From positions 1,922,001-1,986,000 of the forward strand of contig OY969623.1 in the NCBI GenBank assembly GCA_963701675.1: a stretch of DNA of 64,000 nt, given 5' to 3'. Every line of letters begins with the position of its first letter. The stretch's first letter is position 1. Below are positions 10,992-18,996 of the stretch, piece after piece. Under the pieces are notes generated by a model. It saw only the letters and a list, made by a program, of their open reading frames with translations. It had not been told where the DNA came from and did no database searches. The stretch is from G963701675 sp963701675. GTDB taxonomy: Bacteria; Planctomycetota; Planctomycetia; Gemmatales; Gemmataceae. The position numbers and the translations under genes were made by a program.

Positions 10992-11041
10992 CCCGATTGA
11001 ATCCGACTGGAGGAATTCCGTGGAACCAGGGGCGCGCTCAA

Positions 11042-11067
11042 CTTCGCATTTCGGTGATTCTGCGAAG
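11042..11067 (+). repeat. REP-like hairpin repeat, copy 1
   Basis: A 26-bp unit with arms CTTCGCA and TGCGAAG around TTTCGGTGATTC. It lies 18 bp before the left end of the IS21 element. It is one of seven copies in the window. Confidence 0.75.
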
Positions 11068-11182
11068 CGCGACATTTCCGCCAACTGTATAGCGACAACT
11101 ACTTCTCCCCTGACGACAATTACGAATCCCTGGTTGTCCGTGTGATACGCTAGCGCAAGTTCCATCATGGAAGGAGCTTGCG

Positions 11183-13510
11183 ATGGCGAAGGTCACGGAT
11201 GTCCATATTCGCCGTCTGTTCCGGCTCTTGGGTCAAGGACAGACGCTGAGCAGGGCCGCCCAGAATTCGGGCGTCGATCAGAAGACGGCACGGAGGTATT
11301 GGAACATGAGACGACTCCCGAGTGAGCAAGTCGTACCGCCACGCGAGTGGCGAACCCGGCCGGATCCTTTTGCCGAGGTCTGGCCGGAACTGGCCGCGCT
11401 TCTGGAACAGGCGCCGGGCTTGCAGGCCAAGACGCTGTGGGGTTGGTTGGTGCAGAAGTATCCCGCACGTTTTGATGAGACTCAGTTGCGGACGTTGCAA
11501 CGGCGCGTCAAGGCATGGCGGGCGACCCAAGGCCCCGGGCAAGAAGTGTACTTCAGCCAGGTGCATCATCCTGGTCGGCTGTGTGCCTCGGACTTCACGC
11601 ACATGAACCGTTTGAACGTCACGATCGGTGGCCAGCGATTCGATCACATGGTGTATCACTTCGTGCTGACCTACTCGAACTGGGAATCAGTGACGCTCTG
11701 CTTCTCCGAGAGCTTCGAGAGTTTGAGCGAAGGATTGCAGAATGCCTTAGGAGAATTGGGCGGTGTGCCCGAACGGCATCGCAGCGATCGGTTGAGTAGC
11801 GCCGTGAACAACCTCTCGGAGCGGCGCGACTTCACGGCCCGCTACCAGGCGTTGCTGGCGCATTACCAACTGACCGGCGAGAAGATTCAAGCGCGGGCGG
11901 CGCACGAGAACGGGGATGCCGAAGCATCGCATCGGCATTTCAAGGAGGCCGTAGAGCAGGCGTTGTTATTGCGCGGCAGCCGTGACTTTGCCAGTCGCGA
12001 ACAGTACACCGCGTTCCTGGCGGAGGTGTGCCGGCTCCGCAACGCGAACCGCTCCAAGCGCTTGGCCGAGGAGAGCACGGCGTTGCGACCGTTGCCGGCC
12101 CGCCGGCTGGAGACGTGCCGACGACTGGGAGTCACGGTGAGCAGCGGCAGCGTGATCCGCGTCCAAAATAACGTCTACTCGGTCAATAGCCGGCTGATCG
12201 GCGAACGAGTCGAGGTGCGGATTTACCTGGATCACTTGGAAGTCTGGTACGGCCAGAAGTTGGTGGAGGCGCTGCCGCGCTTGCGTGGCCGGTGCAAACA
12301 ACACGTCAATTACCGACATGTCATCGACGCTTTGGTGCGGAAGCCAGGCGCCTTGGCGGACTATCGCTATCGGGAAGGTCTGTTCCCGACGAGCCGCTTC
12401 CGCATGGCCTACGATCTGTTGCATGAGACCGGCCCCGCGCGGGCGGATCGCGAATACCTGGAGATTCTGCACCTGGCGGCACACGAAAGCGAAGAGGCGG
12501 TCGAGGAAGCCTTGCGTGTACTTATGGAACGCGAGCAGCCGATCAGCCGGATGGCAGTGGAAGTGTTGCTGAGGGAGAGCCAAGCGGCGCCGGTAACGGC
12601 GGTGAGCGTCGCACCGGTGAATTTGGCCGATTTCGACAAGTTACTCACGGAGGAATGGCATGAGCCGGAACAAGGACGTGAAGGCCAGTTTGGTCGCTTA
12701 TCTGAAGGAGTTGCATCTGCCGTCGGTGCGAGCGAATTTCGAGGAGCAAGCACGGCGTGCCGAGAAGGAGACGCTGTCGTACGAGCAGTATCTCTTAGAG
12801 TTGAGCCGGCAGGAATGCGAGACCCGGCGGACCCACCGGATCGAGCGTTTGCTGCGCCAATCCCGGATTCCGCCGGAGAAGGATCTGCCGCATTTCGACT
12901 TGAAGCGTTTGCCGGCGAAGGTGGCCCGCCAAGTGCGCACGCTGATGGACGGAACCTTCCTGGATCGACACGAGAACATTTTGGTTTTTGGACGATCGGG
13001 TTCGGGGAAGACGCATCTGTTGTCGGCCTTGGGCCAGGAACTGATCCGTGCCGGCCGCAAGATCTACTTCTGCACGTGCAGTCTGTTAGTGCAGGAACTA
13101 CTGGTAGCCAAGCGCGACTTGAAGCTAAGCAAAGTGTTGAAGCGCCTCAGCGCCTTCGATGCCTTGATCATCGACGACATCGGATACGTTCAACAGAGCC
13201 GGGAGGAAATGGAAGTGTTGTTCACGCTGTTGGCGGAGCGGTACGAACGCGGCAGTGTGTTGCTCACCAGCAACTTGCCGTTCGCCAAGTGGGAAGTGAT
13301 CTTCAAGGATCCGATGACGACCGCGGCGGCCATCGATCGACTCGTACACCACAGCGTGATCCTGGAACTCAACATTACCAGTTACCGGCTGGAACAGGCC
13401 AAGAAAGCCATCGAATTGGAGACGAACTCAAACGACGCGGCTTCGCGACCGGAACCGGTCGCCCCAGGGAACCCTGGGGATTCCTAATTGCCGCTCATGG
13501 GGAGACGTAG
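11183..13510 (+). CDS. istA: IS21 transposase IstA (overlong frame)
   Basis: Residues 1 to about 495 match IstA. There is an N-terminal helix-turn-helix (SRAAQNSGVDQKTARRYW), then a DDE integrase core starting near DFTHMNRL (residue about 140), then the C-terminal domain ending at FDKLLTEEWHE. IstA proteins normally stop near there, overlapping istB by a few bases. Here no stop is met and the frame runs another 280 codons through istB in a different frame; the tail (Arg/Gly-rich, no domain) looks like shadow translation. The start has AAGGAG six bases upstream. It performs transposition together with IstB. Confidence 0.88.
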   Translation: MAKVTDVHIRRLFRLLGQGQTLSRAAQNSGVDQKTARRYWNMRRLPSEQVVPPREWRTRPDPFAEVWPELAALLEQAPGLQAKTLWGWLVQKYPARFDETQLRTLQRRVKAWRATQGPGQEVYFSQVHHPGRLCASDFTHMNRLNVTIGGQRFDHMVYHFVLTYSNWESVTLCFSESFESLSEGLQNALGELGGVPERHRSDRLSSAVNNLSERRDFTARYQALLAHYQLTGEKIQARAAHENGDAEASHRHFKEAVEQALLLRGSRDFASREQYTAFLAEVCRLRNANRSKRLAEESTALRPLPARRLETCRRLGVTVSSGSVIRVQNNVYSVNSRLIGERVEVRIYLDHLEVWYGQKLVEALPRLRGRCKQHVNYRHVIDALVRKPGALADYRYREGLFPTSRFRMAYDLLHETGPARADREYLEILHLAAHESEEAVEEALRVLMEREQPISRMAVEVLLRESQAAPVTAVSVAPVNLADFDKLLTEEWHEPEQGREGQFGRLSEGVASAVGASEFRGASTACREGDAVVRAVSLRVEPAGMRDPADPPDRAFAAPIPDSAGEGSAAFRLEAFAGEGGPPSAHADGRNLPGSTREHFGFWTIGFGEDASVVGLGPGTDPCRPQDLLLHVQSVSAGTTGSQARLEAKQSVEAPQRLRCLDHRRHRIRSTEPGGNGSVVHAVGGAVRTRQCVAHQQLAVRQVGSDLQGSDDDRGGHRSTRTPQRDPGTQHYQLPAGTGQESHRIGDELKRRGFATGTGRPREPWGFLIAAHGET
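12660..13487 (+). CDS. istB: IS21 helper ATPase IstB
   Basis: 275 residues, normal length for IstB. It is an AAA+ ATPase that helps IstA choose the target. The Walker A motif is GRSGSGKTHL (about residues 110-119), Walker B is FDALIIDDIGY (about 160-170), and a sensor-1-like TSNLPF follows. The ATG lies inside the end of the conserved IstA region, the usual arrangement for translational coupling. It looks intact. Confidence 0.93.
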   Translation: MSRNKDVKASLVAYLKELHLPSVRANFEEQARRAEKETLSYEQYLLELSRQECETRRTHRIERLLRQSRIPPEKDLPHFDLKRLPAKVARQVRTLMDGTFLDRHENILVFGRSGSGKTHLLSALGQELIRAGRKIYFCTCSLLVQELLVAKRDLKLSKVLKRLSAFDALIIDDIGYVQQSREEMEVLFTLLAERYERGSVLLTSNLPFAKWEVIFKDPMTTAAAIDRLVHHSVILELNITSYRLEQAKKAIELETNSNDAASRPEPVAPGNPGDS

Positions 13511-13657
13511 TTGCCGTCGATCAGCCAACTGTCACGCGCGAGAGGCTTCCACAAACGCTCCTACCATCAAATAGTGCTGCAAGTCGGTTGCGAGTCGAAG
13601 TTGGCTCCGGGTCAACGACCAGCTGCCATTCGCGTTGGTAATCCGGTTGGGTCTCCC

Positions 13658-13764
13658 TGTAGTGGTTCACCGAGTTTTGAACGCACATCCGTACACCCCA
13701 AATTAGCGCCGACGTATCGGCGCAAGTGTACGAATGTAAATCCAAAACTCGTTGACCCACTACA
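13658..13764. mobile_element. 107-bp palindromic MITE-like element
   Basis: The two halves are inverted copies. The left arm starts TGTAGTGGTTCACCGAGTTT and the reverse complement of the right arm starts TGTAGTGGGTCAACGAGTTT. Similarity continues through a GTACAC block to a central GCGCCGA CGTA TCGGCGC hairpin. It has no coding capacity and no clear flanking target duplication. A related single end lies at 10919. Confidence 0.65.
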
Positions 13765-13816
13765 GCAGGGAGAAAAGTCCAACGAACAGGTTGGAGCAAG
13801 CTAAGCCGCGTCGCTA

Positions 13817-13842
13817 CTTCGCAATTCGGTGATTTTGCGAAG
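13817..13842 (+). repeat. REP-like hairpin repeat, copy 2
   Basis: Arms CTTCGCA and TGCGAAG around ATTCGGTGATTT, followed by CGCC as in copy 7. It sits downstream of the palindromic element, between IS21 remains. Confidence 0.75.
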
Positions 13843-14031
13843 CGCCACACTTGAGGCACAAATCAGTCGTCAGAATAGCATGGTTCTCAAGACGCGCTTT
13901 TCAACAGGCCGCTAACCTTCAGCTATCCCTGGGCTTTGGATTTTCGAGAAAATCGAAGAATTTCCCAAGTCGCGCGTCCGGTTTTGTCTCGGTGTAATAC
14001 TTCGATGGGCACGCTCATCGACGCGCGGGTT

Positions 14032-14270
14032 GAGCCGACAGGAATGCGAGACTCGGCGGACCCACCGCATCGAGCGGCTATTCCTTCAGATAGGCGATCA
14101 AGCTTGCCTTCACGTCCTTGTTCCGCAACTCCAAGAGATACTGCTCGTAGGACAGCGTCTCCTTCTCGGCCCGCCGCGCTTGCTCCTCGAAGTGCGCCCG
14201 CACCGACGGCAGATGCAGCTCATGCCATTCCTCCGTGAATAACGTGTCAAAATCGGCTAGATTCCCGAAT
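14032..14270. pseudogene. Scrambled IS21 (istA/istB) relic
   Basis: Bases 14032-14084 encode SRQECETRRTHRIERL of IstB on the plus strand. The rest is on the minus strand and encodes, in order, the end of IstA (NLADFDTLFTEEWHE), then IstB LHLPSVRAHFEEQARR through YEQYLLEL, then IstB NKDVKASLIAYLKE. In an intact element that last piece comes before LHLPSV. The pieces match the neighbouring IS21 closely, so this is a rearranged fragment of a second copy rather than a gene. Confidence 0.8.
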
Positions 14271-14277
14271 GGCGCGA

Positions 14278-14364
14278 TCAAAGTCACAGTGCCTGACGTG
14301 CAGCAGCCGGACAACTTTACTTGCGGCGTCGCGGCGCCAACACCTGCCACGAAGGAATTTGCTT
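14278..14364 (+). pseudogene. Short fragment resembling a C39-like peptidase start
   Basis: The plus strand reads VPDVQQPDNFTCGVAAP, which resembles the segment around the catalytic Cys of papain-fold C39-like peptidases (Q...NYTCGAAA). It then runs to a stop within about 10 codons. It is useful mainly for comparison with the patatin fusion at 53 kb, where the equivalent Cys is missing. The evidence is short and the call is tentative. Confidence 0.35.
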
Positions 14365-14570
14365 AAGCGGCGCAAAACATTGCGCTCCATCAGGCCAAAG
14401 CATCGCTCGGCACACTTAAAAAGACTATATCAACCGCACGAAGTTTTGCCGCCCTCAAGATAACCGCGGAGATCACGTGCTCATCAGCCGACTTGCTGTT
14501 CATAGCATCGAAGTCCGGACTGGAAAGCGGCCTCCGCCCGGTGGCAGGAAGAAACGGAGCATTGGACCAA

Positions 14571-15959
14571 ATGGATCAGTCGGAAGTCCTGGCCCTGCTT
14601 AAGAGTGGTCCTGAAGGCATCGCCGAGTGGAACCGTCTTCGTGAGGAACTCCGAAGCAAAGGCGGCTTTCGCCTCGATTTGACCGGGGTCGATCTGTGTG
14701 GTGTGGACCTATTCGGCGTCAACTTTGGATACGTGAATTGTTCCGGGGTACGCCTTGTCGAGACCAATTTGACGGGTGCACAAATCCACCATGCGCAGCT
14801 GACGCGTGCCGATTTGCGGAATGCGATATTGAGTGAGGCGAATCTTTCGTTTTCGCATGCCGAAAGTGCTGATCTATCGAAGGCTAACCTAACCAAGGCT
14901 GATCTCGGCTGGATTCGTGGACGGAGCGCGAACCTCAGTCGAGCGGATCTGACCGACGCAGATTTGACTTGCGCAGATCTGACCGAGTCGAAGTTGTGTG
15001 AAGCCAACTTGAGGGGCATAAATGCCCATTGCGCAGATTTTGCACGGGCAGACCTTCGGCAGGCAAAGCTCACCGATCACGGAGCGGGTGCCGTAAGTGT
15101 CGCTGGCGACAGCAACCGATGGATTCATTACATTTCGAGATGGTGCTCTCTTTTAGGCGCTGATCTCGAGGACGCCAGCCTCGCCGGAGCCAGACTTGTC
15201 GGCGTCCAAATAAGCGGGGCGCGTCTTCGCGGGACTGACTTCTCCGGAGCGCACTTTGGGAGGAACGACCTCGAGGATGTCGATTTGTCGGGTGCCCGCG
15301 GTCTCGACAAGGTAATACATGAAGGTCCCAGCACAGTTGGTTTAGCATCGCTTTTTAAGTTGTCGCGTATTCCGACGGAGTTCTTACTCGGTTGTGGCGT
15401 GCCGGATGTGCTGGTGCGATACCTCCCCGACTTAGTCGGCGAGCCAATTCAGTTCTACTCCTGCTTCATCAGCTACAGCAGCAAAGATGAACAGTTCTGC
15501 AGACTGCTTCACAGACGCATGCGCGATGAGCGCCTACGCGTCTGGTTCGCGCCCGAGGACATTAAGGGCGGTGAGAAGGTCCACGACCAAATTAGCCAAG
15601 CCATTCGCATGCATGACAGGCTCATTCTTGTTTTGTCAGAGCACAGTATGCGGAGCGAGTGGGTAAATACCGAGATCTACCACGCTAGGCAGCGAGAGGT
15701 GAAGGAGGGCTCAAGGGTGTTGTTTCCAATTCGCCTTGTTTCATTTGAGCGCCTCGAAGCCTGGACCGCGTTTGATGGAGACATTGGTCGCGATATGGTG
15801 CGCGAAGTCCGTGAATACTACATCCCCGATTTCTCGAACTGGAAAGACCACGGCGAATTTGAAAAAGCGTTCTCAAGATTGATGAGCGATCTTCACAGGT
15901 CAGGCGTTCCTAAGGCTGGACCCAATGGGCTTTCCGCGCATCGTGAACGGCACGATTGA
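14571..15959 (+). CDS. Pentapeptide-repeat protein with C-terminal TIR domain
   Basis: 462 residues from the ATG of MDQSEVLALL. The frame opens further upstream, but that part is not conserved-looking. Residues about 35-245 are pentapeptide repeats (A-D/N-L-x-x units such as ADLSKANLTKADL) forming a right-handed quadrilateral beta-helix, with one break near 175-195. Residues about 294-430 form a TIR domain: CFISYSSKDEQFC, then VWFAPEDIKGG, then SEHSMRSEWVNTEI, where the Glu is the candidate NADase residue. There is no signal peptide, so it should be cytoplasmic. TIR domains either hydrolyse NAD or scaffold signalling; the repeat is probably a sensor or interaction surface. It is flanked by IS relics on both sides, which suggests an accessory cargo gene. 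Confidence 0.9.
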   Translation: MDQSEVLALLKSGPEGIAEWNRLREELRSKGGFRLDLTGVDLCGVDLFGVNFGYVNCSGVRLVETNLTGAQIHHAQLTRADLRNAILSEANLSFSHAESADLSKANLTKADLGWIRGRSANLSRADLTDADLTCADLTESKLCEANLRGINAHCADFARADLRQAKLTDHGAGAVSVAGDSNRWIHYISRWCSLLGADLEDASLAGARLVGVQISGARLRGTDFSGAHFGRNDLEDVDLSGARGLDKVIHEGPSTVGLASLFKLSRIPTEFLLGCGVPDVLVRYLPDLVGEPIQFYSCFISYSSKDEQFCRLLHRRMRDERLRVWFAPEDIKGGEKVHDQISQAIRMHDRLILVLSEHSMRSEWVNTEIYHARQREVKEGSRVLFPIRLVSFERLEAWTAFDGDIGRDMVREVREYYIPDFSNWKDHGEFEKAFSRLMSDLHRSGVPKAGPNGLSAHRERHD

Positions 15960-16071
15960 CATCGGGTCGTTCGAGGTGCAGATGTCGCCGATACCGCCGA
16001 TGATGCGTCCTGGATTTGATCTTCTTGCCGTCGTTTTGGCGACGGCCGATTGGGATTCACTTGCATAAGCC

Positions 16072-16323
16072 TCACGCCGGTCGATCTTCGCGGCGCTGAC
16101 AGCTTACGATGCGGCGGGGATTTTTCCGCCGCTTCGTAAGCTGTTCCTGTCGATACAGCCGGTAGACACGTTTGTGGTTCACGGTCCAACCCTCGCGCCG
16201 CAGCAGAACGTAAAGGCGCCGGTAACCGTAGCGAACCCGGCTGGAGGCCAACTTCCGCAGGTGTGATTGAACGACCATGTCCCCCACAAGCTCGTGGACA
16301 TGGCACGCTTCCCTATCCGCCAA
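16072..16323 (-). pseudogene. IS3-family transposase OrfB fragment
   Basis: The minus strand encodes HLRKLASSRVRYGYRRLYVL followed by REGWTVNHKRVYRLYRQEQL. This is the conserved N-terminal segment of IS3-group OrfB before the DDE core. The rest of the transposase is absent, so this is a remnant. Confidence 0.8.
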
Positions 16324-16690
16324 TTCATGATGGCCCGACTATATAGACTATGCTGGGTGGTAGATTGCTTCGATTGCTGAACTTCAGGTCCGAAACGAAC
16401 CCCTGCCGGCGGCCCCGTTGAGTCCGAGGACCGTATGGCCATCGCCTACTATCGCTGGGTCAATTCAGACGATTTGGTATTCGTTCTGACGAAGCGGAAA
16501 CTCAGGGCCACTTTTAAACTCGCAGTCGCTGCTATCAGCTATGCGGTACTAAGGCGTGTAGTAAAAGAACGGCCATAGGAATTCTCGTTCTGGCCCATGG
16601 AGCGCAGCCGACGGCCTTCCTATTCCACTCGTAGAATTGCGTCACTTGGTTTCTGGCGAATACGATTATCCTTTTAGGAGGATTGTGTCT

Positions 16691-18682
16691 ATGGCATCGC
16701 TTAACCACCGTAGCGTAACAGCTTGTCACACGAAGACTCGCCTAAATCGCAACGTATCGCTCCGCCCAACGGTAGTCGTTCTCGAAGACCGTACGCTGCT
16801 TAACACGTACAGTGTCTTCAATGCCTCCGACTGCGCAATCGTCGGCTGCGGCTCTCTCCGGCAGGCCATCGAGGACGCCAACGGCAATGCGGGGCTGGAC
16901 ACGATCGCGTTCAACATCGGAGGTACAGGACCACACACGATCCATCCCACGTTTACCCTGCCCCCGATTACCAGTCCCGTGATTATTGACGGGACAACGC
17001 AGACGGGGTACGCCGGCCGGCCGCTTATCGAGCTGGCGGGTGACCTTGCGGGAACGAACGTAAGCGGCCTCACCGTTGTCGCGGGGGACAGCACCGTGCG
17101 CGGGCTCGTTATCAACCGCTTTGCTGGTCACGGTATCGTTCTGCGACACGGCGGTGGGAACTTCGTTTACGACTGCTACGTTGGCGCGAACGTCACAGGT
17201 GGGGCTCCGGCCGCTAATTTGCTACACGGGATTTTTATTACGAGTTCAAACAACACCATCGGTGGAGGACAATCCGTCACGGTTATCTCAGGTAACGCGG
17301 CCGACGGCGTGAACATTGCTACCGGCGCCGCGAACGTGATAAAGCAAGCCTACATTGGCATTGATGCTACTGGAATGATAGAAATGAGTAACCAAAAGAG
17401 TGGGGTCTATGTCGGCAGAACTGCATTCGGTAGTATCATCGGCGGTACAACACCTGGGTCGAGAAATATCATCGCCAGCAACAAGGGAGACGGCATCAAG
17501 ATCGAAGGAATCTCCAGTATTGTCCAGGGGAACATTATTGGTAACCATCGCCAGGGTAACGGGTACCCCGGCAACGATAATGGGGTTCACCTGAGCGGGT
17601 ACGCAAGGGATAACACGATCGGCGGCACGATACCGGGCGCCACTAACATCATTTCCGGCAACAAGAACGACGGCATTCTAATCCGCGGGACAAGCGCGAA
17701 CAACAACGTCGAAGGCAATCTCATCGGTACCGATGTCTTGGGCACCGCGCGCGTAGCGAACAAGTGCGGAATCCGACTCGTTAATGCGGGACTAAGCCGG
17801 ATCGGCGTTGGGGCCGGCAACATCATTGCCGGCAACTCGGAATCCGGTATCTGTCTCTCCGGCACAAGGACTCAGGATAACACGATCAAGGGTAACAACA
17901 TCGGCATCAGTAGCGCTGGTGGTCCGCTAGGTAATACTTTGAATGGTGTTCATGTCGGTCCAGGTGCCGACCAGAACACCATCACCGAAAACTTGATAGC
18001 TTACAACGGAGCAATTGGCGTAATAGTGGACACGAGCACCGGCAATGCTGTCCGTGGCAACTCGATTCATGACAACGCTGCCCTCGGAATCTCGCTAATT
18101 AACAACGGTAACAATAACCAGCCGGCGCCAGTGGTGACATCAGTCACGTCGTCAGGCGGCACCATTACGATTCACGGCACACTGACCGCAGCGGCGAACA
18201 CGACGTACGACCTCGACTTTTTCTCGAGCCCAAGCTGCGATCCATCCGGATTCGGTGAAGGGGACAATTATTTGGGCACTTCAATGGCAACGACGAACGG
18301 CGGCGTGGCGACGTTCACCGCTATGTTTCCCGTCTCGGTGCCATCCGGCCATGTTATCACGGCAACTGCAACGAGCCCGGCAGGTGACACCTCAGGTTTT
18401 TCCGCCTGTTCCGCGGTGCCAATGCCGCCGCTGGCGGGACATTTACTTAATGTCGTTTGGGTGGTGACTGCGGCCCCCGTTTCAGCCGTCGTGGCAGACA
18501 CGCGATTACTATCGCAGGAGATGTCAAGCTGTCGACTCGCTTTTATAATTCGCACTTCAGCACCTGTGGGTGATTCGCTCTTCAAACTGATTAAGCCTGC
18601 GGTCGAACGACTTCTCCCAACGAACGCATCTTACAACGATTATCTTGGTGATCTAATAGTAGCACCGTCCGGTCTCCGTTGA
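16691..18682 (+). CDS. Secreted right-handed beta-helix protein with planctomycete export motif
   Basis: About 663 residues. The start is set by AGGAGG nine bases upstream of the ATG. The N-terminus carries the planctomycete extracellular motif (VVLEDRTLLNTYSV, about residues 32-45). Then comes a CSLRQAIEDANGN motif typical of polymorphic beta-helix proteins and many NNTI/GNIIG/DNGV repeats (about 130-490), forming a parallel beta-helix. A short Ig-like segment follows (about 500-580). The last 25-30 residues run into the antisense of the Rad52-like relic and look non-native, so the 3' end may have been cut by a rearrangement. Likely a cell-surface protein; substrate unknown. Confidence 0.82.
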   Translation: MASLNHRSVTACHTKTRLNRNVSLRPTVVVLEDRTLLNTYSVFNASDCAIVGCGSLRQAIEDANGNAGLDTIAFNIGGTGPHTIHPTFTLPPITSPVIIDGTTQTGYAGRPLIELAGDLAGTNVSGLTVVAGDSTVRGLVINRFAGHGIVLRHGGGNFVYDCYVGANVTGGAPAANLLHGIFITSSNNTIGGGQSVTVISGNAADGVNIATGAANVIKQAYIGIDATGMIEMSNQKSGVYVGRTAFGSIIGGTTPGSRNIIASNKGDGIKIEGISSIVQGNIIGNHRQGNGYPGNDNGVHLSGYARDNTIGGTIPGATNIISGNKNDGILIRGTSANNNVEGNLIGTDVLGTARVANKCGIRLVNAGLSRIGVGAGNIIAGNSESGICLSGTRTQDNTIKGNNIGISSAGGPLGNTLNGVHVGPGADQNTITENLIAYNGAIGVIVDTSTGNAVRGNSIHDNAALGISLINNGNNNQPAPVVTSVTSSGGTITIHGTLTAAANTTYDLDFFSSPSCDPSGFGEGDNYLGTSMATTNGGVATFTAMFPVSVPSGHVITATATSPAGDTSGFSACSAVPMPPLAGHLLNVVWVVTAAPVSAVVADTRLLSQEMSSCRLAFIIRTSAPVGDSLFKLIKPAVERLLPTNASYNDYLGDLIVAPSGLR

Positions 18683-18689
18683 TGTAACG

Positions 18690-18966
18690 CGCGGCCTTGT
18701 GCTTGTCGTGCTCGTCCTTTTGTTCCGACTGCCCACCGATGTTGGTTTTCTCGATCCAGTTGCCGATGCGAACGCGGAGCTTGCAGACAACCGAGCCGTC
18801 GGGCAGCAGTTCGTATTGATCCTGCCAACCGTCGATGCCGATGGCAGCGTCGAGCCGATCCATGATGGCGCGGGCATCGACGTAAGGGACAGCCAGTGCG
18901 CGATTGCCGCTCACGGCCTGAGGCTTCCAATGCACGTCGGCTGGGGCGAACGGGGCGGCGAACGAT
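18690..18966 (-). pseudogene. Rad52/Rad22-family annealing protein fragment
   Basis: Reading leftwards, the frame encodes FAAPFAPADVHWKPQAVSG, then NRALAVPYVDARAIMDRLDA, then GSVVCKLRVRIG and GGQSEQKDEHDKHKAA. This is the N-terminal part of bacterial Rad52-like single-strand annealing proteins. There is no start codon in place, and after KHKAA the sequence leaves the family, so both ends are lost. Confidence 0.7.
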
Positions 18967-18996
18967 AACCCGCGTTGTGGCCGCCTATCGGTACTC

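Larger units (their letters stand above)
11086..13523 (+). mobile_element. IS21-family insertion sequence, complete
   Basis: It contains istA and istB. The left end (TGTATAGCGACAACTAC... from 11086) and the reverse complement of the right end (TGATCGACGGCAACTACG... from 13523) match over about 50 bp with a few mismatches, giving TG...CA termini. GCCAAC occurs immediately outside both ends (11080-11085 and 13524-13529), a 6-bp target duplication that fits IS21 transposition. The insertion site is intergenic, next to a REP-like repeat. Confidence 0.82.

Noticed and set aside
12664..13510. IstA tail as a new domain
   Set aside because: It is translated from istB DNA in another frame, is rich in Arg/Gly and shows no recognisable motif.
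14576..15073. Long minus-strand reading frame opposite the pentapeptide repeats
   Set aside because: It mirrors the repeat codons (Ala/Ser/Arg-rich), as expected for a shadow frame.
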